A stretch of DNA of 13,213 nucleotides from Nonomuraea sp. (GTDB lineage Bacteria > Actinomycetota > Actinomycetes > Streptosporangiales > Streptosporangiaceae), in NCBI GenBank assembly GCA_013362835.1, contig JABFVJ010000085.1, positions 1-13,213 on the forward strand. Reading direction: 5' to 3'. The position numbers were made by a program, and so were the translations under genes. A model generated the notes under the pieces. That model saw only the letters and a list, made by a program, of their open reading frames with translations, had not been told where the DNA came from and did not search any database. Shown here piece after piece: positions 1 to 4,482 of the stretch; within the stretch, counting starts at the first letter, position 1, and the number at the start of each line of letters is the position of its first letter.

Positions 1-131
1 GGCCGGCGACCGTCGGTGTCAGGACCGGGCCGCGGCTTGGTCTGGTGCGAGGCGCCCAGCTTGCGCGCGCCCGGCTTGGGCACGGCGCGGCGGACGGGCG
101 CGACCCGGCCGGTCTCCTGCTCAGTCGTCAA
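1..131 (-). CDS. FtsL-like cell-division protein, N-terminal fragment
   Basis: This open frame begins inside the last codons of rsmH and runs off the window edge, giving 43 codons. It starts at TTG (131), reads [15 protein letters not shown] and continues rich in Arg, Lys and Pro. A good ribosome-binding sequence (GAGAGG) lies 7 nt upstream, and the 11-bp overlap with rsmH suggests translational coupling. In actinobacterial dcw clusters the gene after rsmH usually encodes an FtsL/septum-initiator-like protein: a basic cytoplasmic tail, one transmembrane helix and a coiled coil that joins FtsB and FtsQ at the division septum. Only the basic tail lies inside the window, so no membrane helix or coiled coil can be seen. 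The identity therefore rests on gene order, start signal and composition. Confidence 0.55.
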   Translation of the reverse strand, partial: MTTEQETGRVAPVRRAVPKPGARKLGASHQTKPRPGPDTDGRR

Positions 132-1086
132 CGCGGATCCTCTCTGCCGCCCGTAGCCGGGCCGAGGCCGCCCGCGGGTTGCGGGCAAGCTCTTCATCGC
201 TGGGGAGCTCGGCTCCCCTCGTCAGGAGGCGGAACCTCGGCTGGTGAGCCGGCAACGGGACGGGCAGCCCGGGTGGGCTGGTGTCCTTGGTTCGCGCCGT
301 GAGGGCCTGCTTGGTGAGCCGGTCCTCAAGGGAGTGGTAGGAGAGCACGACGACTCGCCCACCCAGCGTCAGCGCGTCGAGCGCCGCGGGCAGCGCCGCC
401 TCCAGGGCGGTCAGCTCCGCGTTGACCTCGATGCGCAACGCCTGGAACGTTCGTTTGGCGGGGTTGCCCCCGGTGCGCCTGGTCGCCGCGGGAATCGCTT
501 CGCGCACGATGTCGGCGAGACGCTTGGTGGAGGTGATGGCCTCCTTGGCGCGTTCCTTGACGATAAGGCCGGCGACCCTCGGGGCGAAACGTTCCTCGCC
601 GTAGTCGCGCAGGATTCGGGTCAGCTCGCCCGCCGCGTAGGTGTTGACCACCGTCTCGGCGGTCAGCTCCTGGTCGGTGTCCATGCGCATGTCGAGCGGC
701 GCGTCATAGGAATAGGCGAAGCCGCGCTCGGCCTCGTCGAGCTGGGGCGAGGAGACCCCGAGGTCGAACAGCACGCCGTCGACCGTGGTGTGGCCGGCCT
801 CGGCGATCACCTCGGCCAGGTCGCCGGAGGAGGCGTGGACCAGCGTGGCCCGGTCGAGGTAGGGGGCGAGCCTGCGGGTCGAGTGCTCGATCGCGAAAGG
901 GTCGCGGTCGATGCCGATCAGGCGCAGTGCGGGGAAGGCGGCGAGCAGGGCCTCGGAGTGACCGCCGAGCCCGAGGTTGGCGTCGACGACGACCGGAGCC
1001 TCACCCGACAGCGCGGGACCGAGCAGCTCCAGAACGCGCTCGAGCATCACCGGAACGTGACCGCCCGTGCCGATGTCGTCGTCCAT
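121..1086 (-). CDS. rsmH: 16S rRNA (cytosine-1402-N4)-methyltransferase RsmH (MraW)
   Basis: RsmH uses S-adenosylmethionine to methylate N4 of cytosine 1402 in the P site of 16S rRNA. The predicted 321-aa protein has the usual length. Visible family signatures are an N-terminal [14 protein letters not shown]; the SAM-binding DANLGLGGH near residues 35-43; IGIDRDP; the hallmark [20 protein letters not shown] near 104-123; [16 protein letters not shown]; and [15 protein letters not shown] near the C-terminus. I chose ATG 1086 because GAGAGGGGGG lies 6 nt upstream. An in-frame TTG at 1092 would add two residues but overlaps the spacer. The gene follows mraZ after a 219-bp gap that contains hairpins, and overlaps the next gene by 11 bp. 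Function is certain from the motifs. Confidence 0.98.
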   Translation of the reverse strand: MDDDIGTGGHVPVMLERVLELLGPALSGEAPVVVDANLGLGGHSEALLAAFPALRLIGIDRDPFAIEHSTRRLAPYLDRATLVHASSGDLAEVIAEAGHTTVDGVLFDLGVSSPQLDEAERGFAYSYDAPLDMRMDTDQELTAETVVNTYAAGELTRILRDYGEERFAPRVAGLIVKERAKEAITSTKRLADIVREAIPAATRRTGGNPAKRTFQALRIEVNAELTALEAALPAALDALTLGGRVVVLSYHSLEDRLTKQALTARTKDTSPPGLPVPLPAHQPRFRLLTRGAELPSDEELARNPRAASARLRAAERIRVDD

Positions 1087-1101
1087 CTCCAACCCCCCTC
1101 T

Positions 1102-1125
1102 CGCGTCCTGCTCGCGGATGACGCG
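1102..1125 (-). promoter_or_regulatory. Hairpin just upstream of the rsmH ribosome-binding site
   Basis: The arms GACGCG and CGCGTC (6 bp, perfect) enclose a 12-nt loop. On the minus-strand transcript the hairpin ends two bases before the purine run (GAGAGGGGGG) that serves as the rsmH ribosome-binding site. It could influence ribosome access, but no alternative pairing with the Shine-Dalgarno run is obvious. The call is inferred from position and complementarity only. Confidence 0.35.
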
Positions 1126-1206
1126 TGTCCGGTCAATCGTCAGTCATTCCTGGGTCCCCACCCGGCGCCGTCCGGCCAGGTCCCCATCCGCACCCTCTTC
1201 GTGGAC

Positions 1207-1248
1207 GCCCGCCCTCTGACACCGGGGAAGGTGCATCAGTTGGCGGGC
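1207..1248 (-). promoter_or_regulatory. Structured leader hairpin of rsmH (candidate mraW RNA motif)
   Basis: In the mraZ-rsmH gap the minus-strand transcript can form a long stem: GCCCGCC pairs with GGCGGGC (7 bp), then a 2x2 internal loop, then CTGA with TCAG, a 2-nt bulge (TG), CACC with GGTG, and a six-base loop UUCCCC. That is 15 Watson-Crick pairs. A conserved actinobacterial RNA called the mraW motif has been described from comparative genomics in the 5' regions of mraW (rsmH) genes. This hairpin is in the right place and organism group. I cannot check the consensus from memory, so the family name is tentative while the stem itself is directly visible. Confidence 0.5.
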
Positions 1249-1305
1249 AGTGGTTGCGGGTGGAGACCTCGCCGAACGACATCACCGACGGATCGACCGT
1301 GGTCA

Positions 1306-1737
1306 CTACAAGATCCCTGGCAGCACCTCCTCCGACAGATCGGCGAACGCCTGCTCCTGCGCGTTGAGATAGGTGTCCCAAGCCTGCGAGTCCCAGATCT
1401 CCAGCCGGGTGTTGGCCCCGATGACGACGCAGTCACGATCGAGGCCGGCGTATTGGCGCAGGCTCTGCGGGATCGTGATGCGTCCCTGCTTGTCTGGTTT
1501 CTCGTCGGACGCGCTGGCGAAGAAGACGCGGCTGTAGTCACGCACCGCTTTGGCGGTGACCGGGGCGGTGCTGAGAGCCTCGGTAATGCGCTGGAACTCC
1601 TCCACGGGAAAGACGTAGAGGCATCGCTCCTGGCCTTTGGTGATCACAAGACCCTCCGCCAGCTCCTCACGGTACTTAGCCGGCAGGAACAGCCGTCCCT
1701 TGTCGTCCAGACGCGGTTGATGGGTGCCGAGGAACAT
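1306..1737 (-). CDS. mraZ: MraZ, AbrB-like transcriptional regulator of the dcw cluster
   Basis: The 143-aa protein has the normal MraZ length and two SpoVT/AbrB half-domains. The first carries [14 protein letters not shown] (residues 10-23) and the second [13 protein letters not shown] (82-94); these DK-GR-P signatures form the ring-shaped DNA-binding oligomer. MraZ represses its own promoter and the downstream division and wall genes in E. coli, and in other bacteria can act on methyltransferase and division genes. Start ATG 1737 was chosen because GGGAGGTGGGG lies directly upstream and the family begins [15 protein letters not shown]; the longer in-frame reading to 1815 would cross the operator boxes. 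It is the first gene of the minus-strand dcw operon, with rsmH next. Confidence 0.98.
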   Translation of the reverse strand: MFLGTHQPRLDDKGRLFLPAKYREELAEGLVITKGQERCLYVFPVEEFQRITEALSTAPVTAKAVRDYSRVFFASASDEKPDKQGRITIPQSLRQYAGLDRDCVVIGANTRLEIWDSQAWDTYLNAQEQAFADLSEEVLPGIL

Positions 1738-1789
1738 CGGCCCCACCTCCCGTGCCTCAGTGAAGCGCTCAGCGCTGGTGCACCGGGCC

Positions 1790-1825
1790 CTCCACTGCGC
1801 ACCACCATACTCCACTTCTCCCCAC
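1790..1825 (-). promoter_or_regulatory. Four MraZ-type operator boxes, 10-bp phased
   Basis: Reading the minus strand toward mraZ there are four direct repeats GTGGGG, GTGGAG, GTGGTG and GTGGAG, at 1825-1820, 1815-1810, 1805-1800 and 1795-1790. Each is separated by exactly 4 nt (10-bp period), so all lie on one face of the helix. MraZ operators in E. coli are TGGGN direct repeats with 5-nt spacers, which is also a 10-bp period, and mycoplasma MraZ boxes contain GTG. The boxes fill the spacer and flank the -10 element of the mraZ promoter, which fits autorepression. Confidence 0.8.
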
Positions 1826-1831
1826 CGTCAA
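1804..1831 (-). promoter_or_regulatory. mraZ (dcw operon) promoter
   Basis: On the minus strand a -35 element TTGACG (1831-1826) and a -10 element TATGGT (1809-1804) are separated by 16 bp, resembling housekeeping actinobacterial promoters. Transcription would start near 1797, giving a leader of about 60 nt with a strong GGGAGGTG ribosome-binding site before ATG 1737. The operator boxes interleave with both promoter elements. Confidence 0.65.
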
Positions 1832-1859
1832 CTGATTCGAACCGTCTTCATCATCAGTT
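1830..1859. repeat. 7-bp inverted repeat upstream of the mraZ promoter
   Basis: AACTGAT (1830-1836) and ATCAGTT (1853-1859) are perfect reverse complements with a 16-bp spacer. The proximal arm touches the mraZ -35 hexamer, and TTCGAA (1836-1841) lies beside it. It could be a site for a second regulator of mraZ. Seven-base arms are short enough that chance cannot be excluded. Confidence 0.3.
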
Positions 1860-1893
1860 TCCGTTGCGTTACCGCAGGTCAGAGCGGTGGAGC

Positions 1894-1914
1894 GGGGTGG
1901 GGGGCGGGCGGGGG
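1894..1914 (+). other. G-quadruplex-forming motif 1
   Basis: Four plus-strand G-runs of 4, 6, 3 and 5 bases are separated by single-base loops (T, C, C). Such short loops give very stable quadruplexes. The motif lies in the divergent spacer about 290 bp upstream of the MoxR start. Function is unknown. Confidence 0.55.
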
Positions 1915-1918
1915 CGGC

Positions 1919-1947
1919 CCAACCCTCATGGGCGTGTCGAGGGTTGG
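1919..1947. repeat. Perfect 9-bp inverted repeat
   Basis: CCAACCCTC (1919-1927) and GAGGGTTGG (1939-1947) flank an 11-nt spacer. No T-run follows on either strand, so it does not look like a classical terminator. It may be an operator, or a structured element of a long leader if transcription starts upstream. It directly follows G-quadruplex motif 1. Confidence 0.5.
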
Positions 1948-1987
1948 AAAGGCCGGGGAAATAGGGGCTCGGGGCGCCGCGCGGGCC

Positions 1988-2018
1988 GGGGTGGGGGAAT
2001 GTGGGGCGGCCCAGGGGG
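1988..2018 (+). other. G-quadruplex-forming motif 2
   Basis: Plus-strand G-runs of 4, 5, 4 and 5 bases are separated by loops of 1, 5 and 7 bases, which meets the usual G3+ N1-7 rule. It is weaker than motif 1 and lies on the same strand in the same spacer. Confidence 0.4.
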
Positions 2019-2168
2019 CGAGTGTCACGGGATTCGCACTGCTATGCGACAAGAACAGGAACATCACCGAGGTTCCCTGGAATATCCACAAATGTCGCTC
2101 AAGAACCCACAGCGTCGTAGGGTCGTACAGACAATGGAAAAGGAATGGCATGGCTCCCGTAATGGCAC

Positions 2169-2190
2169 CGTGCGGGACAGCCGTCGCACG
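2169..2190 (+). promoter_or_regulatory. Hairpin immediately upstream of the MoxR ribosome-binding site
   Basis: CGTGCG (2169-2174) can pair with CGCACG (2185-2190) around a 10-nt loop, ending two bases before the GGAGG (2193-2197) that precedes the GTG start at 2202. A similar hairpin-before-Shine-Dalgarno layout is seen at rsmH. A role in translation is possible but unproven. Confidence 0.3.
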
Positions 2191-2201
2191 ATGGAGGCCT
2201 G

Positions 2202-3179
2202 GTGGCAGTAACCCATGACGTCCCTCCCCAGCTCGACGAGCTGGTCTCCACCGCTCACCGGATCCGGCAGGCCATCGAGTCGGTGATCGAGGGAAAGAGC
2301 GACGCCGTCCGTCTCACGCTGACCGTCCTGCTCGCCGAAGGCCACCTGTTGATCGAGGACGTGCCGGGCGTCGGCAAGACCATGCTGGCCAAGGCGCTGG
2401 CGCGGTCCATCGACTGTCCCGTGCGCCGGGTGCAGTTCACCCCCGACCTGTTGCCCAGTGACATCACCGGGGTGAGCGCGTACAACCAGCAGACGCGCGA
2501 GTTCGAGTTCAAGCCGGGGCCCGTGTTCGCCAACATCGTCGTGGGCGACGAGATCAACCGCGCCTCGCCCAAGACGCAGTCGGCGTTGCTGGAATGCATG
2601 GAGGAGCATCAGGTCACGGTGGACGGGGTGACCTATCGTCTCGACGCGCCGTTCATGGTGATCGCCACCCAGAACCCGATCGAGATGGAGGGCACCTATC
2701 CCCTGCCCGAGGCCCAGCGCGACCGGTTCACGGCCAGGGTGGCGATGGGCTACCCGGAGCCGACGGCCGAGCTGGAGATGCTCGACGTGCACGGCAGCGC
2801 CTCCCCGCTGGACAAGCTGGAGCCGGTCGCGACGACCGCCGAGGTACGCGCGCTGATCGAGGCCGTACGCGGCGTGTACGTCTCCCAGCCGGTCAAGAAG
2901 TACGCCATCGACCTGGTCGTGGCCACCCGCCACTCCCCCGACCTGCGGCTGGGCGCCTCGCCCCGGTCCACGCTGCAGCTCGTACGCGCGGCCAGGGCGC
3001 ACGCGGCGCTCGCCGGCCGCGACTACGTCATCCCCGACGACCTTCAGGACCTGGCCGTGCCCGTGCTCGCGCACCGGCTGCTGCCCAGCGTCGAGGCCCA
3101 GGGCCAGCGGCGGCTGCCCGAGCAGGTGGTCACCGACCTCGTCAGGCGTGTGCCGGTGCCGGAGACCCGGGCGTCGTGA
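2202..3179 (+). CDS. MoxR-family AAA+ ATPase
   Basis: A 325-aa MoxR AAA+ protein, full length for the family. It shows Walker A GVGKT (residues 56-60), Walker B VVGDEINRA with D116/E117, a QSALLECMEEHQVTVDG segment, sensor-1 region MVIATQNPIEMEGTYPLPEA, and sensor-2-like GASPRSTLQLVRAARAHA. MoxR ATPases are thought to be chaperones that mature metal-bound or envelope protein complexes and are typically encoded beside DUF58 and transglutaminase or von Willebrand genes, as here. The GTG start is preceded by GGAGG with a short 4-nt spacer. The stop overlaps the next start as GTGA, so translation is coupled to the DUF58 gene. The actual client is unknown. Confidence 0.95.
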   Translation: MAVTHDVPPQLDELVSTAHRIRQAIESVIEGKSDAVRLTLTVLLAEGHLLIEDVPGVGKTMLAKALARSIDCPVRRVQFTPDLLPSDITGVSAYNQQTREFEFKPGPVFANIVVGDEINRASPKTQSALLECMEEHQVTVDGVTYRLDAPFMVIATQNPIEMEGTYPLPEAQRDRFTARVAMGYPEPTAELEMLDVHGSASPLDKLEPVATTAEVRALIEAVRGVYVSQPVKKYAIDLVVATRHSPDLRLGASPRSTLQLVRAARAHAALAGRDYVIPDDLQDLAVPVLAHRLLPSVEAQGQRRLPEQVVTDLVRRVPVPETRAS

Positions 3180-4435
3180 GAGCCGGGCTGCGGGCGCTGA
3201 CCTCGCGGGGCAGGTCGTTCCTCGCCTCGGGGATCGCGGCGCTGCTGATGGCCGTGCTCCTGGGCGAGAACGACCTGTTCAGGATCGGGGTGCTGATCAC
3301 GGCGCTGCCGCTGCTGGCCGCGCTGGTGGTGGCACGTACCAGGTACCGGCTGAGCTGCGCGAGAAGGCTGGACCCGCCCCGGGCGGAGGTGGGCGGGGAG
3401 GCCACGGTCACGCTGCGCCTGGAGAACGTGACCAGGCTGCCGACCGGGCTGCTGCTGATCGAGGACACCGTGCCGTACGCGCTGGGCGTGCGGCCGAGGT
3501 TCGTGCTGGACCGGGTCGAGTCCAGGGGCGTACGCGAGATCGACTACCGGGTCAGGTCCGACCTGCGCGGCAGGTACACGATCGGGCCGCTGTCGGTGCG
3601 GATCGCCGACCCGTTCGGGCTGGTGGAGCTCACCCGCGCGTTCACGATCAGCGACACGCTCGTGGTGACGCCGCAGGTGGTGGCGTTGCCGCACGTACGG
3701 CTGTCGGGCGAGTGGACGGGCGGCGGCGACAGCCGTACGCGGAGTGTGGCCGCGGCGGGCGACGACGACGTGGCGCCGCGCGAGTACCGGCAGGGCGACG
3801 ACCTGCGCCGCGTGCACTGGCGGTCGACCGCCAGGCACGGCGAGCTGATGGTGCGCCGCGAGGAGCAGCAGTGGCAGAGCCGCGGCGCGCTCCTGCTGGA
3901 CACCCGCAGGCACGCCCACCGCGGCGAGGGCCCGCGCTCCTCCTTCGAGGTGGCGGTCTCGGCCGCGGCCTCGATCGGGGTGCACCTCGCCCATGAGGGG
4001 CTCGGCCTGCGCCTGGTGACCGACCAGGGCGCCGAGCACCTGACGGACCAGGGGCTCAGCTACTCGCTGCTGGACACGCTCGCCGTGGTCCGGCACAGCG
4101 CGGCCCGCTCGCTGGAGATGGGCGTCTCGGCGCTGCGTCAGGGCGGCGGCGACGGGCTGATCGTGGCCGTGCTCGGCGCGCTCGACCCCGAGGAGGCCAG
4201 GGAGCTGGCCAGGCTGCGGCACAGCGGCATCACCGGGGTCGCGGTCCTGCTCGACGTCGGCACCTGGGAGGGCGGCCGGGGCTCGCTGGAGGGCTACGAC
4301 TCCGTCCAGGCCGTGCTGGCCGGTTACGGCTGGCGCATCGTACGCCTGCCCGCCGGCACCTCGATCGCCTCGGTCTGGCAGGACGCCGCCAACCGCGGCA
4401 GATACGCGCTCAACCCCACGGGAGGTGCGGCATGA
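3176..4435 (+). CDS. DUF58 domain-containing membrane protein
   Basis: The 419-aa protein starts at GTG 3176, sharing GTGA with the MoxR stop; the open frame extends further upstream but only inside moxR. Two adjacent membrane helices (about residues 14-31 and 35-53) sit near the N-terminus, followed by a beta-rich region and then the DUF58 hallmark EYRQGDDLRRVHWRSTARHG (about 203-222). The remaining C-terminal half resembles the von Willebrand A-like fold seen in this family. DUF58 proteins are regular partners of MoxR ATPases, and the biochemical role is not established. The protein ends NPTGGAA, and its stop overlaps an ATG (ATGA at 4432) that opens a mini-ORF. Confidence 0.93.
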   Translation: MRAGLRALTSRGRSFLASGIAALLMAVLLGENDLFRIGVLITALPLLAALVVARTRYRLSCARRLDPPRAEVGGEATVTLRLENVTRLPTGLLLIEDTVPYALGVRPRFVLDRVESRGVREIDYRVRSDLRGRYTIGPLSVRIADPFGLVELTRAFTISDTLVVTPQVVALPHVRLSGEWTGGGDSRTRSVAAAGDDDVAPREYRQGDDLRRVHWRSTARHGELMVRREEQQWQSRGALLLDTRRHAHRGEGPRSSFEVAVSAAASIGVHLAHEGLGLRLVTDQGAEHLTDQGLSYSLLDTLAVVRHSAARSLEMGVSALRQGGGDGLIVAVLGALDPEEARELARLRHSGITGVAVLLDVGTWEGGRGSLEGYDSVQAVLAGYGWRIVRLPAGTSIASVWQDAANRGRYALNPTGGAA

Positions 4436-4482
4436 TCCCGGCGCCCGTCGTCTCCCCGTTCCCCGCAGGAGGTGCGGCATGA
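4421..4482 (+). repeat. Duplicated 15-bp Shine-Dalgarno/start/stop cassette
   Basis: GGAGGTGCGGCATGA occurs exactly at 4421-4435 and again at 4468-4482, 47 bp apart. Each copy contains a ribosome-binding site, the codons for Gly-Gly-Ala-Ala, an ATG, and a TGA overlapping that ATG. The first copy ends the DUF58 gene; the second precedes the transglutaminase gene. It looks like a short tandem duplication of a translational-coupling junction. Confidence 0.85.
4432..4482 (+). CDS. Candidate 16-aa mini-ORF bridging DUF58 and transglutaminase genes
   Basis: ATG 4432 overlaps the DUF58 stop by 4 bp (ATGA) and is preceded by GGGAGGTG. The frame reads MIPAPVVSPFPAGGAA and stops at TGA 4480-4482, which again overlaps the transglutaminase ATG by 4 bp. 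The peptide is short and proline-rich with no recognisable domain. Its likely effect is to carry ribosomes from DUF58 to the transglutaminase start, so it may be a relay rather than a functional peptide. It could equally be an untranslated by-product of the 15-bp duplication. Confidence 0.4.
   Translation: MIPAPVVSPFPAGGAA

Larger units (their letters stand above)
1832..2201. other. Divergent intergenic region between mraZ and the MoxR operon
   Basis: This non-coding stretch holds, from left to right, the outer arm of the mraZ dyad, a strongly G-rich plus-strand segment (about 1890-2020) with two quadruplex-type motifs and a 9-bp inverted repeat, and then a more AT-rich segment (about 2030-2165) in which I cannot identify a convincing -35/-10 pair for the plus-strand operon. 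Frames are open on both strands here, but their compositions look like translated intergenic DNA and none has a supported start. Confidence 0.6.

Noticed and set aside
1087..1092. TTG at 1092 as the rsmH start
   Set aside because: It adds only two residues and leaves no spacer after the GAGAGGGGGG ribosome-binding site, while ATG 1086 has ideal spacing.
1133..1306. 57-codon minus-strand ORF overlapping the mraZ stop, starting at GTG
   Set aside because: Low-complexity Gly/Pro/Arg translation with no family resemblance, and it runs through the predicted leader hairpin; an RNA role explains the region better.
1879..2151. 90-codon minus-strand ORF in the divergent spacer
   Set aside because: No ribosome-binding site, proline-rich tail generated by the G-rich DNA, and no domain; looks like intergenic sequence.
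2030..2200. Promoter for the MoxR operon
   Set aside because: Several -10-like hexamers occur (for example TAGGGT and TACAGA) but none pairs with a reasonable -35, so no promoter is called.
244..2211. Very long plus-strand open frame (655 codons) opposite rsmH and mraZ
   Set aside because: It is antisense to two certain genes, has the Arg/Gly/Val-rich composition of a GC-rich shadow frame, and no recognisable domain or ribosome-binding site.
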